64,000 bases of DNA from Gammaproteobacteria bacterium (GCA_026710545.1 JAPOQU010000096.1:1-64000), one strand, 5' to 3'. Shown: positions 18,234 to 26,739, numbered from the stretch's first letter. A program made the numbers and translations. The notes: generated from the sequence alone by a model not told the origin.

Positions 18234-18359
18234 TTATTCGTCCTTCGGTTCGGCCAGCAACCACTTGATATAAAACACAAACATCACAACCACGACCAGC
18301 CCGACGGCGGCGCCGACGGGTGTGCGTAGCATTTCAAGAAAATGAATCATACCGCCCAT
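18234..18359 (-). CDS. Small single-pass membrane peptide, 41 aa
   Basis: A short gene not seen by length-limited gene finders. AGGAGA lies seven bases before the ATG (complement of 18357-18359), and the 41-residue product has an amphipathic N-terminus, one strong helix (about residues 15-35, AAVGLVVVVMFVFYIKWLL) and a charged tail AEPKDE. Size and topology recall tiny accessory subunits of respiratory or monooxygenase complexes. It lies on the minus strand between the YcxB-like gene and a repeat, 1.8 kb before pmoC. Its function is unknown. Confidence 0.6.
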   Translation of the reverse strand: MGGMIHFLEMLRTPVGAAVGLVVVVMFVFYIKWLLAEPKDE

Positions 18360-18401
18360 GAATTGTCTCCTGTGTGCAACATAATTATCAATATAAAATT
18401 A

Positions 18402-18490
18402 GGGTCAGAGTAAAAAATACAGTCCCCGGCATGGCGGGGACGGATTTTAAATCCGTCCCCCGCTGTCTCCGTCAATTTTTACTCTGACCC
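18402..18490. repeat. Nested palindromic element, REP/MITE-like
   Basis: Outer arms GGGTCAGAGTAAAAA (18402-18416) and its complement (18476-18490) enclose an inner palindrome GGGGACGGATTT (18436-18447) with complement at 18449-18460. The outer arm matches the core of the 6754-6795 repeat and the inner arm is akin to 17590-17613, so this element combines both repeat types. The rest of 18165-18649 holds the 41-residue gene and otherwise nothing recognised. Confidence 0.85.
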
Positions 18491-18649
18491 CAGATATCAA
18501 GCATTATAAGTGTACCATTAAGGATAATAAAGTAATATTATGAATAATATATCTTAAGCAGCCTTCATTGCTCAGAGTATCTCAGTTGATACGAGGACAA
18601 CGGCTTCCTCCGATAACTGAAACTGATCAGTGCACATTAGAGAGATTTT

Positions 18650-19825
18650 ATGCGCGGACTGCAACGACTTTTAAGAGATCTGTTATTCCTGGGCCTGGCC
18701 GGAGTCCTGTTCTGGCTGTTCCTGCCGGAGCGGTTTATCACTAACGCCCCGTTCAATCCTGCCGGTATAAACTCGCCGGATGATCAACTGCTGGCCGACA
18801 GGATTGTGTTACCACAGGGTTTTCATATTAACGTCTTTGCAGAAGAACTGCCCGGCGCGCGCATGCTGGAGGTCACGGACAACGGCGATGTCCTGGTCAG
18901 TTTACCGGCATCCGGCAGGGTTGTCCTGTTGCAACGGGATGACGCCGGTGACGGGAAAAGCGACGGCCAAATCGACCTCGTCTCAGACCTGGACAGGCCC
19001 CATGGCCTGGATATTCACGGAGGCTGGCTGTTTATTGCCGAGGCAGGCGCCCTAGGCAGGATCAGGTTTGACAGTAACAAGCGCTCCACGTCCGGCGAGT
19101 ACGAGCAGATAGTGACCGGATTGCCGCGCGGAGGCAATCACTGGAGCCGCAGCGTCAGGAGCGGTCCGGACGGACTGATTTACGTGTCCGTCGGTTCAAG
19201 TTGCAACGTCTGCATCGAAAACGACCCGCGCCGGGCCGCGATTTTACGCTTCAACCCGGATGGATCCGGGAGCGAAATTTTCGCAACCGGGCTGAGAAAT
19301 ACGGTCGGTTTCGACTGGCAGCCGGATACCGGATTACTTTACGGTGTGGATAACGGCCGTGACCTCCTGGGCGATGACTATCCACCATGCGAACTCAATC
19401 TAATCGAGCGGGGCGGGTTTTACGGCTGGCCGTATGCCAACGGAGACAAGGTTCCCGATCCTGATTTGGGTGAGAACAGGACGGCTGAAATACGGGGGAG
19501 TATTGCGCCGGTCCACGGTTTTGCCGCACATACGGCGCCGCTTGGGATGGCTTTCCTGCGCAACAGCAGGCTACCGGAAAATTACCGGCAGGCGCTGTTG
19601 GTGGCGCTGCACGGCTCCTGGAACAGGAGCGAACGCCAGGGCTATGAAGTCGTATCCCTGCATTTCCAGGAAGATGGCCGCATACTGGAACGCAAATTCG
19701 CCAGCGGCTTTGAGATCGATGAGGACGTCATAGGCCGGCCTGTCGACGTGGCGGAAGGCATAAACGGAGAAATATATATCTCGGACGATTATACCGGCAT
19801 GGTGTACCGCGTTGTTCATCGGTAG
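18650..19825 (+). CDS. PQQ-dependent sugar dehydrogenase family protein (sorbosone dehydrogenase-like)
   Basis: A 391-residue beta-propeller protein with an N-terminal signal anchor. The blocks RPHGLDIHGGWLFIAEAGALG, VRSGPDGLIYVSVGSSCNVC and DNGRDLLGDDYPPCELN are typical of the soluble glucose/sorbosone dehydrogenase group, which bind PQQ and oxidise sugars or other alcohols and aldehydes in the periplasm. Substrate cannot be read from sequence. It is upstream of and in the same direction as pmoCAB but separated by a 290-base promoter region, so it is probably a separate unit. A link to alcohol oxidation from the monooxygenase is possible but unproven. Confidence 0.78.
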   Translation: MRGLQRLLRDLLFLGLAGVLFWLFLPERFITNAPFNPAGINSPDDQLLADRIVLPQGFHINVFAEELPGARMLEVTDNGDVLVSLPASGRVVLLQRDDAGDGKSDGQIDLVSDLDRPHGLDIHGGWLFIAEAGALGRIRFDSNKRSTSGEYEQIVTGLPRGGNHWSRSVRSGPDGLIYVSVGSSCNVCIENDPRRAAILRFNPDGSGSEIFATGLRNTVGFDWQPDTGLLYGVDNGRDLLGDDYPPCELNLIERGGFYGWPYANGDKVPDPDLGENRTAEIRGSIAPVHGFAAHTAPLGMAFLRNSRLPENYRQALLVALHGSWNRSERQGYEVVSLHFQEDGRILERKFASGFEIDEDVIGRPVDVAEGINGEIYISDDYTGMVYRVVHR

Positions 19826-19923
19826 TTTTCGCCACTATGTCCCGTTAACTCATTGATTCGCTTGTATAAGTTCAATAAACGGCGGAATTATGGAAAACCC
19901 GGCAAAAAAATAGCAAAAAGTAC

Positions 19924-19953
19924 TTGACTCTCTCAAACCCGTTACACTATACT
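19924..19953 (+). promoter_or_regulatory. Probable sigma-70 promoter of pmoC
   Basis: TTGACT (19924-19929) and TATACT (19948-19953) are separated by 18 bases. It lies about 160 bases before pmoC, leaving a long leader, and immediately before the TTATCCATA repeats. Confidence 0.5.
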
Positions 19954-19966
19954 TTGTTAATCGTCG

Positions 19967-19986
19967 TTATCCATAGTTATCCAAAT
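19967..19986 (+). promoter_or_regulatory. Tandem TTATCCA repeats downstream of pmo promoter
   Basis: TTATCCATAG and TTATCCAAAT follow each other with a ten-base period. The same motif with ten- or twenty-base phasing recurs before etnE (45571, 45591), xecC/etnA (49650, 49670) and the aldehyde dehydrogenase (54517, 54527), so a shared regulator is inferred. Confidence 0.55.
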
Positions 19987-20116
19987 CAGTCTTAACCGGC
20001 TGATATTCTGGAAATTATGCGCCGGGGGGTGAATGAATTTTTGCACCGCTATCCTCAAATAAAGACGATAATTTGTCGACAAATTGTTGTTTAACCTTAA
20101 GTTAGGAGGAGATGTT

Positions 20117-20941
20117 ATGTCAGCAACTACACAAGCGGTTGCTCAATATCAGGCAGATCAGGCAAAGCCGATCCTTACCAGCTTTAAAGGTATCATCAAC
20201 GGCGCTCATTGGCTTTTTGGTGTGGCATTCATCACCTTGATGTATGTCGCCGTCAGAATATATGAGCAGGTTTTCGCATGGACCAAAGGACTGGATTCTT
20301 TTTCGATGGAGTTCCAGACATACTGGATGAGTCTGTTTTATGCGGAAGTTGCCGTTGGCGCGATAGCTGCTTTTGGCATTTGGGGCTATCTCTGGAAAAC
20401 CAGGGATCGCCACCTTGACCAACTGGAGCCGATGGAGGAAATCCGTCGCCACTTCAAGCTGCTGGTGTGGCTGGCCTGCTACACCTATGCCGTTTATTGG
20501 GCTGCCCGTTACTTCGCAGAGCAGGACGGTGCATGGCACCAGACCGTGATTCGGGATTCCGATTTCACGCCCAGCCATATCATTCTGTTCTACTTGAGCT
20601 TCCCTGTATATATCATACTGGGTATAGGCTCGTGGCTCTATGCCAGAACCAGGCTACCGCAGTTCGCAGAGGGTATTTCCTTGCCTCACACGATTGCGGT
20701 TGTCGGACCCTTTCTCATTCTGCCGAACGTCGGCTTGAATGAATGGGGCCACACGTTCTGGTTTATGGAAGAGTTATTCAGCGCCCCGTTGCACTGGGGG
20801 TTTGTGACTCTGTCCTGGACCGGTCTGGCCCTGGGTGGCTTGATGCTGCAACTCATGTATCGTTTAATCCAGCTTACGAATTTTGAAGCTGAGGATATAA
20901 CGAATGAGCCCATGCCGCATCACCACAATATGGTGGACTGA
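20117..20941 (+). CDS. pmoC: Copper membrane monooxygenase subunit C (PmoC/AmoC family)
   Basis: PmoC holds the copper sites now thought to be central to catalysis in particulate methane, ammonia and hydrocarbon monooxygenases. The ligands are intact: Asp137, His141 and His154 in EQDGAWHQT...TPSHII (the CuC site, D156/H160/H173 of Methylococcus) and Asn208 with His212 in LNEWGHTFW (the CuD site). The protein has 274 residues and about six helices. The ATG at 20117 with AGGAGG before it is preferred over the longer open frame. A strong terminator separates it from pmoA. The enzyme would hydroxylate small alkanes or epoxidise alkenes; methane or ammonia cannot be excluded by sequence alone. Confidence 0.93.
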   Translation: MSATTQAVAQYQADQAKPILTSFKGIINGAHWLFGVAFITLMYVAVRIYEQVFAWTKGLDSFSMEFQTYWMSLFYAEVAVGAIAAFGIWGYLWKTRDRHLDQLEPMEEIRRHFKLLVWLACYTYAVYWAARYFAEQDGAWHQTVIRDSDFTPSHIILFYLSFPVYIILGIGSWLYARTRLPQFAEGISLPHTIAVVGPFLILPNVGLNEWGHTFWFMEELFSAPLHWGFVTLSWTGLALGGLMLQLMYRLIQLTNFEAEDITNEPMPHHHNMVD

Positions 20942-20956
20942 AGCAACTGTGTGAGA

Positions 20957-20993
20957 AACCGCCGGCTTAGGTAACACGCCGGCGGTTTTTTTT
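20957..20993 (+). terminator. Intrinsic terminator or attenuator between pmoC and pmoA
   Basis: AACCGCCGGC (20957-20966) pairs perfectly with GCCGGCGGTT (20978-20987) across an 11-base loop and is followed by a run of eight T. It sits 16 bases after the pmoC stop. It would allow extra pmoC transcript relative to pmoAB, as reported for amoC/pmoC in other bacteria. Confidence 0.85.
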
Positions 20994-21045
20994 CGTAACA
21001 AAAGATGTAAACTTTGGCTGACTTTTTGATGAAGGGGGAGTTGCT

Positions 21046-21792
21046 ATGAGAACAGTGGCGCCTGGCGTTGATTCCTATGCAGAAGCTTATCGCGTACACC
21101 GAGCATTTGATTATATTCTCGTTTTTATTTTCATAACCCTGCTGACCGGCATCCATCACCTGCATGCGATGTTATCGGTCGGTGACTGGACTTTCTGGAC
21201 TGACTGGAAGGACCGCCGCTGGTGGTTATTCGTCATCCCGCTGTCCTCGCTTGTCTTCCCCGTTGTGGGTCAGTATATACTGTGGCAGCATTGCCGTGTC
21301 CCCTTTGGCGCCACCCTGATGGTGGTGTGCCTGTTGCTGGGCCAGTGGATTGACAGGGTCAACAACTTCGCCGGCTGGGTGTACTATCCGTTGAATTTTG
21401 TCTGGCCCGGTACATTACTCCCCAGCGCCATCATCCTCGACCTGGTCCTCATGTTTACCAACAGCTATGTGTTGACTGCCGTACTGGGAGCCTGGTCATG
21501 GGGCATCCTGTTTTATCCATCCCAGTGGTATATGCTGGGCGCGTTCCACTTGCCCGTCGATTATCATGGTGTCCTGATGTCAATTGCTGATGTGCAGGGG
21601 TTTGAATATATCCGGACGGGTACGCCGGAATATATTCGAATAATAGAGAAAGGAACACTGCGAACGTTCGGCCAGGACGTGACACCGGTGTCGGCCTTTT
21701 TCTGCGCATTTGCCTGCATTCTCGTTTATTTTGTCTTCAACCAGTTTGCAAAACTTGTCGCTTCGGTCAAGTTCATTAAAGGCAGGATTTGA
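21046..21792 (+). CDS. pmoA: Copper membrane monooxygenase subunit A (PmoA/AmoA family)
   Basis: A 248-residue membrane subunit with about seven helices. Family blocks include VGDWTFWTDWKDRRWW, NNFAGWVYYPLNFVWP and EYIRIIEKGTLRTFG. PmoA wraps PmoC in the trimer and is the usual marker gene. The sequence looks like the hydrocarbon (Haliea, Mycobacterium) branch rather than canonical methanotroph PmoA, judged by impression only. A GGGGGAG ribosome site precedes the ATG. Confidence 0.93.
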   Translation: MRTVAPGVDSYAEAYRVHRAFDYILVFIFITLLTGIHHLHAMLSVGDWTFWTDWKDRRWWLFVIPLSSLVFPVVGQYILWQHCRVPFGATLMVVCLLLGQWIDRVNNFAGWVYYPLNFVWPGTLLPSAIILDLVLMFTNSYVLTAVLGAWSWGILFYPSQWYMLGAFHLPVDYHGVLMSIADVQGFEYIRTGTPEYIRIIEKGTLRTFGQDVTPVSAFFCAFACILVYFVFNQFAKLVASVKFIKGRI

Positions 21793-21862
21793 TTCACCCT
21801 GCCGCGACCTGAATAACAAGTGTAAAAATAGACTGAGTTGATGAAAATACGAGGAAGATAAA

Positions 21863-23092
21863 ATGAGACGTAAAATTACAAACCTGGGTATTATTTCATT
21901 AATCCTGCTGTCGATTGCGCCTGCATCACTGGTGAACGCCCACGGTGAACGCTCCCAGGAACCATTCCTGCGCATGCTCAGCGTACAATGGTATGATACG
22001 AAATGGTCCACGGATAAGGTGGCAGTCAATGAGGAAGTGGTCCTGTCGGGTAAATTTCACCTGCATACCGGCTGGCCGGAAGCCATCGCCAAACCCGACG
22101 TTGCCTTCATGCACGTATACGTCCCCGGTCCGGTGTTTGTCCGAAAAGGTGTCTGGGTAAACGGCAAACCGATGGTGCGTTCTGCCAGTTACGAAATCGG
22201 CCGGGACTACGAGTATAAAATTGTGATGAAGGCGCGCCGTCCCGGCATGCACCATCTCCATCCCATGCTCAACGTCAAGGACGGCGGACCAAATGCCGGC
22301 CCGGGCAACTGGGTTGAGATAACAGGCGACGCCGCTGATTTCACGAACCCTGTGACCACCCTGACAGGTGAAACTGTGGATCTCGAGACCTGGGGCTGGA
22401 GCAGGGTACGCAACTGGCATATATTATGGGCGCTCCTCGGTGGATTCTGGCTGGTATGGTGGCTGCGCAGACCGTTGTTGGCCGGCAGGAATATCCTGTT
22501 GCGCCAGGGGCGGGAAGATGAACTGATTACGCCCATGGATAGAAAAGTAGGAATGGGACTGGGAATTCTCACGCTGGCGTTAATATTCTACGGTTACTTC
22601 AGCACCATCGATAAATTCCCGATCACCGTTCCCCTGCAGGCGGGCCTGATGGAGCTGAACCCGTTACCTGTCGACGAGGATGTGGTTGACGTCGAATTGC
22701 AGGAAGCCCATTATGATATTCCCGGCCGCAGCGTCAGGATGACTGTCAATGTGACCAACGGGGCCACCAGCCCGGTAAGGCTGGGTGAATTCGCGACGGC
22801 ATCCATCCGCTGGTTGAACGCGGGTGTTGCCCCGGATGTCGGTCCGTATCCCCAGGACCTGATCGCCCTGAACGGACTGGAAGTCGACAGCGACACGCCC
22901 ATACAGCCGGGTGAGACAAGGACCCTGAATATCGTTGCAACCGATGCCGCCTGGGAGACGGAACGCCTCGCGTTGCTGATATACGATCCGGACAGCCGGT
23001 TCGGCGGCATGCTGTTTTTCTATGATGAAAACGGTAAACGCCATAAGCAGACATTCGGTGGTCCGTTAATTCCGACATTTACCGCAATTTGA
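21863..23092 (+). CDS. pmoB: Copper membrane monooxygenase subunit B (PmoB/AmoB family)
   Basis: PmoB has two periplasmic cupredoxin domains joined by membrane helices. After signal cleavage at VNA, the mature chain starts with His27 (AHGER); with His131 and His133 in MHHLHPM these match the three CuB ligands of Methylococcus PmoB (H33, H137, H139). Helices lie around residues 187-205 and 230-250. At 409 residues it has the family length. It follows pmoA by 70 bases. Confidence 0.93.
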   Translation: MRRKITNLGIISLILLSIAPASLVNAHGERSQEPFLRMLSVQWYDTKWSTDKVAVNEEVVLSGKFHLHTGWPEAIAKPDVAFMHVYVPGPVFVRKGVWVNGKPMVRSASYEIGRDYEYKIVMKARRPGMHHLHPMLNVKDGGPNAGPGNWVEITGDAADFTNPVTTLTGETVDLETWGWSRVRNWHILWALLGGFWLVWWLRRPLLAGRNILLRQGREDELITPMDRKVGMGLGILTLALIFYGYFSTIDKFPITVPLQAGLMELNPLPVDEDVVDVELQEAHYDIPGRSVRMTVNVTNGATSPVRLGEFATASIRWLNAGVAPDVGPYPQDLIALNGLEVDSDTPIQPGETRTLNIVATDAAWETERLALLIYDPDSRFGGMLFFYDENGKRHKQTFGGPLIPTFTAI

Positions 23093-23174
23093 ACAAACTC
23101 ACATTACACCTGCCTGTCTGCCTGTTATCTGGATCGATTAACAGGCAGGCGGGCAAGGTGAGTTTCGAGATGCA

Positions 23175-23789
23175 ATGCGCCTGTTACTGATTATTTTCTG
23201 CTGCAGTTTTCTCTCCCAGACAGTGCTGGCACACGGTGGCGTGGCTATCGAGGATGATATGTGCGTGCTGAAGGCAGGTCCTTATCTCATGCATTTTACC
23301 GGTTTCCAGCCTGAGCAAACCCAGAGTGAAGAGTTCTGCGAGGACATCCCCAACGTGGGCAGCGCTATTATTGTCCTGGACTACATCGATAAGCAATTAC
23401 GGGATATGACGATAGATTTCCGTATCATTGAAGATGTCAACGATATCGGCAATTACGCGACGATAGACGACCTGGGCAGTGAAACTGATATAGAGCGGAA
23501 TACCGTCTATTACCTCCCCTCAAAATTGAGGAGATCGGGTTCATTCAGTGTTAAATACAACTTCACCGAACCCGGCCGTTTTATCGGTATGGTCAAGGTT
23601 GACGATATTCCCAACGGCAAGGAATACATCTCCGTATTCCCTTTCGGTGTCGGTTACGGGTTGGGAGTTACCGGGTTTAATCCTTCACGCATGTGGTTCA
23701 CCATACTACTTGTCTCGGGCGGCCTGTTGATGTGGTATACCGTCAAAAAACAGGAGAAAGAGAGAAAGGAGAAACAGCAGGCTTCCTGA
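23175..23789 (+). CDS. Membrane-anchored periplasmic protein of the pmo operon, 204 aa
   Basis: A signal peptide ends at VLA and the mature chain begins with HGG, as in copper proteins that use an N-terminal His. Two Cys (DDMCVLK and EEFCEDIP) could form a disulfide, and a single C-terminal helix (about 172-190) with a basic tail anchors it. It occupies the place of pmoD/amoD-like genes but does not show the usual pmoD copper motif to my eye. A role in copper delivery or stability of the monooxygenase is inferred from its place and from the exposed His. Confidence 0.65.
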   Translation: MRLLLIIFCCSFLSQTVLAHGGVAIEDDMCVLKAGPYLMHFTGFQPEQTQSEEFCEDIPNVGSAIIVLDYIDKQLRDMTIDFRIIEDVNDIGNYATIDDLGSETDIERNTVYYLPSKLRRSGSFSVKYNFTEPGRFIGMVKVDDIPNGKEYISVFPFGVGYGLGVTGFNPSRMWFTILLVSGGLLMWYTVKKQEKERKEKQQAS

Positions 23790-23860
23790 TCAGCCATCCG
23801 GCTTCCCGACAAGTGTAAAACGCTGTACCATTCTTACACATTTCAAGAAACACCAGGACT

Positions 23861-25558
23861 ATGCGGCATAAGCGTGTAATTACACTGTCGATCATCGATC
23901 TTGTTTTACTTGTTTTCCTGATTTACCTGATTCCGGTCAACTGGATACCATCGGGCCTGCAGCGGGATTATTTCGATATATTCGGTGAGCGCGGATATAT
24001 CCCGGCGCCAACGAGCCAGGCAGACTTATTACTTGAACCCGAAGAGATCTGCCCCCCGGTTAACCGGAACTGGCGCGCAGAACAACTGGTTGACGGGATC
24101 AGGATCCAGGAATCAGGACTGTGCCAGCCGGATAACCCCGCCGAGATCGCCGCTTTTGTCAAGGGAACGAATAATGTATCCACGCCTGTCCTGATGCGCA
24201 CACAGCTTGCCCCCGACGCAGTCGTCAAGGAAAACGACATCGACAATGACGGAGACCCCGACGATATCCATATCCGCCTGGAAGTGACCGAATTGAACGG
24301 CCATTCTCCGGATATGGAAGAGTTTATTCCCGCCTACTCCATTGCCCCGGGCATCCAGCCGGGATTCTGGGTGTTTACCCCCAAACAGCGGGGGATGGCC
24401 ACGGTGAATTTTGAAAGCATCCAGGCCAACGACATGCTTAGAATGCCTTCCCCGGTGATTCGGGTAGAACAGGGCGACCGGCTGAGGGTCACCCTGGAAA
24501 ACACTCACTACATGCCCCACACAATCCATTTTCACGGGGTAGACCATCCTTATCAGGATGCGCAGGGAGCAGGCAACGATGGTGTCCCCAGGATTAGCGA
24601 AATGATGATCATGCCCGGCGAGAGCCGTACTTACGATATGACGCCGCGGCAAACAGGCACCATGTTCTACCATTGTCACGTGCAACCACAGGTACATGTG
24701 TTGATGGGACTGCAGGGCATGTTCGTCGTTGAAGAGAACCGGCCGAACAACCGGGTGCAGACATTTAACGTGGGCGCCGGACACGTCCGTTATCCCTCTG
24801 CCGCGGTCAGGGAAAACTACGCGGGAGAATACGACCTGCAGTACAGTGAAGCGGATAAGGAATTACATGAACTCATACAACAGAGCAGCGACCCCCGGAT
24901 TATCGCTAAAGCGACCAACCGCGAATACAATACTACCGGGCGCGTTCCCGAATACTTCCTGCTTAACGGGCGTTCTTTCCCTTACACCATGCGCGAATCC
25001 CTGGTACTGGTCAAACCGGATGAAAAAATAAAACTGCGCGTGCTCAATGCCGGGGCTGAGGGAGTATCACTGCACACCCACGGCCACAAGGTCACCATTA
25101 CCCATTACGACGGCGTCGAACAAAATCCGGTTGCGCGGGTGACGCGGGACGTCGTATGGCTGAGCGCGGCCCAGCGCCTGGACCTTGAATTGAATACAGT
25201 TAATGACGGTCTGCACAGTTATGGAGAAGGAGTCTGGTTCATCCATGACCATCGTGAGCAGGCAGTGACTACCGACGGCATGAATCCCGGCGGGGATATC
25301 AGCATGATTGTCTATGAAAAGTTCCTGGGAGAGGACGGCATTCCTGAAACGGCGGGGGACCTGTCCCTGTTTTTCAACCAGGAATACTACCGGCGCCAGG
25401 TGCCCGTCTGGGGTGATATGGACCCTGAGGGACGGTTTTCCGACCCTGTGGAACAAACTGAACTACCGGGCAGGATGATCCTGTTTGCAATCATAGCGGG
25501 GCTGTTTCTTGCCGCGACAATCCTGCTGGTCCGTACAGTGAGACAGAATGAAAATTAA
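23861..25558 (+). CDS. Membrane-anchored multicopper oxidase, 565 aa
   Basis: Four copper blocks are visible: IHFHGVDHPY, MFYHCHVQPQVHVLMGLQG, VSLHTHGHKVTI and WFIHDHREQ. The trinuclear cluster histidines are therefore complete. The type 1 Cys is in the second block (HCH), while the last block has HDH where three-domain laccases have HCH. The electron-accepting copper thus sits in the first cupredoxin domain, as in some two-domain oxidases. Membrane helices lie at both ends (about 7-27 and 538-558). It is in the pmo operon and overlaps the next cupredoxin gene. It may oxidise Cu(I), protect the monooxygenase, or act as a redox partner; the substrate is unknown. Confidence 0.85.
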   Translation: MRHKRVITLSIIDLVLLVFLIYLIPVNWIPSGLQRDYFDIFGERGYIPAPTSQADLLLEPEEICPPVNRNWRAEQLVDGIRIQESGLCQPDNPAEIAAFVKGTNNVSTPVLMRTQLAPDAVVKENDIDNDGDPDDIHIRLEVTELNGHSPDMEEFIPAYSIAPGIQPGFWVFTPKQRGMATVNFESIQANDMLRMPSPVIRVEQGDRLRVTLENTHYMPHTIHFHGVDHPYQDAQGAGNDGVPRISEMMIMPGESRTYDMTPRQTGTMFYHCHVQPQVHVLMGLQGMFVVEENRPNNRVQTFNVGAGHVRYPSAAVRENYAGEYDLQYSEADKELHELIQQSSDPRIIAKATNREYNTTGRVPEYFLLNGRSFPYTMRESLVLVKPDEKIKLRVLNAGAEGVSLHTHGHKVTITHYDGVEQNPVARVTRDVVWLSAAQRLDLELNTVNDGLHSYGEGVWFIHDHREQAVTTDGMNPGGDISMIVYEKFLGEDGIPETAGDLSLFFNQEYYRRQVPVWGDMDPEGRFSDPVEQTELPGRMILFAIIAGLFLAATILLVRTVRQNEN

Positions 25559-26315
25559 ACAGGCATTAAATCCCCTGGCCTTGGTTACGGCCTCTATTAT
25601 GGTTAACCCGTGGTCCCAGCCCGGTGTCAATGCGGAACAAAACCCCTTCCAGCTCGAGGAAATTGAAAATAACAGGCTACTGGCTTCGGATAACGAAGGG
25701 ATGTGCGGTGAAGGACGCTGTGGCGAAGGCGCTTGCGGCAATATGACACTGGATATGGAAGGCATGGTGATGAATGAAAACAGGGATGAACTGCCGCTCG
25801 ATTGCCGCGGGATTTCAGAGGACGTGGAAATCAGCGTGTCGGCCGGCAAGAAGTATGCCGAGCCTTACCCGGATACGGCTTTCGGTTTCGATCAACACCA
25901 GTGGAATGTCAAACCCTGCTCAAGAATTACCGTTACGTATACCAATGAAGATAATGTCAGACATCAATGGATGGTACACGGTCTGCCCAGCTACCTGTAC
26001 CCGCAGAGCATGTTCCACCTTGAGGCAAACGGCGGCTACAGCAAAACGGGAACGTTCATCGTTCCCAGCGATGACAAGACCTACCTGGTCCACTGCGACA
26101 TGGCTGCCCACATGGAAAAAGGCATGAAAGCTCAGCTCGTGGTGGGCAAGGGCAGTGGCGACATACCCGCTATCCCCGGGGTTACTGCAGCAAGAAATCC
26201 CAATCTATATGGCAAGGGGAACGGCATTCTGAACTGGCTCCTTGGAATAGCCATCGGTGTTATATCGTTTGCCGTTCCAGTAAAGTATTTAGCACGGAAG
26301 CAGAGCGCATTGTAA
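25548..26315 (+). CDS. Membrane-anchored cupredoxin with Cys-Gly repeat, 255 aa
   Basis: After a signal peptide come a short segment with three evenly spaced cysteines (EGMCGEGRCGEGACG, Cys53, 58, 63), a Met-rich stretch, a cupredoxin domain and one C-terminal helix (about 225-245). The type 1 copper ligands are likely a His in HQWMVHG plus Cys, His and Met in VHCDMAAHMEKGM. The EGxCGEGxCG segment resembles the repeats of HvfA/bufferin-type copper peptides, whose cysteines are modified by MNIO (DUF692) enzymes, but no such enzyme is encoded in the window. The start overlaps the oxidase gene by 11 bases, so the two are probably partners. Confidence 0.8.
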   Translation: MKIKQALNPLALVTASIMVNPWSQPGVNAEQNPFQLEEIENNRLLASDNEGMCGEGRCGEGACGNMTLDMEGMVMNENRDELPLDCRGISEDVEISVSAGKKYAEPYPDTAFGFDQHQWNVKPCSRITVTYTNEDNVRHQWMVHGLPSYLYPQSMFHLEANGGYSKTGTFIVPSDDKTYLVHCDMAAHMEKGMKAQLVVGKGSGDIPAIPGVTAARNPNLYGKGNGILNWLLGIAIGVISFAVPVKYLARKQSAL

Positions 26316-26375
26316 TATCCGGGCCGGTCAGCTACTGTTACAGGGAGCAAGGTCGAAAAAGATGCCGGTGCCGGA

Positions 26376-26726
26376 ATGACAAAACAATTCTCTCTGAAGT
26401 GGCCCATCATTGGCGGTTTATTGGCCGCGGCGGGGGCCAGTATATGTTGTGCCGGACCCCTCGTACTTCTGATGCTGGGTATCAGTGGATCCTGGATCAG
26501 CACATTGACCGCATTTGATGCGTTTCGCCCTTACTTCATTATTATAGTTGTCGGCCTGCTTTCCTGGGCCGGATGGCAGGTACATCGCCCGATTGATCGA
26601 TGCCCGGAGGGTGATGTTTGCGCCATCCCTGAAAAGAGGAAGCAGTATCAAACTATCTACTGGACTGTCGTATCGGTAGCGATGATTCTTGTTTCAAGCC
26701 CTTACTGGATACTCCGGTTCGTTTAA
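26376..26726 (+). CDS. merT: MerT-like membrane transporter
   Basis: A 116-residue, three-helix protein with the MerT signature GASICCAGPLVLLMLGISGSWIS (paired Cys in helix 1) and a second Cys pair (RCPEGDVCAI) in the loop. MerT passes Hg(II) from MerP to the cytoplasm in mercury resistance. No merA or merR is present. In this copper operon the pair MerT/MerP may move another soft metal such as copper, which is inference. Confidence 0.85.
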   Translation: MTKQFSLKWPIIGGLLAAAGASICCAGPLVLLMLGISGSWISTLTAFDAFRPYFIIIVVGLLSWAGWQVHRPIDRCPEGDVCAIPEKRKQYQTIYWTVVSVAMILVSSPYWILRFV

Positions 26727-26739
26727 TGGGTAAGTTCTT

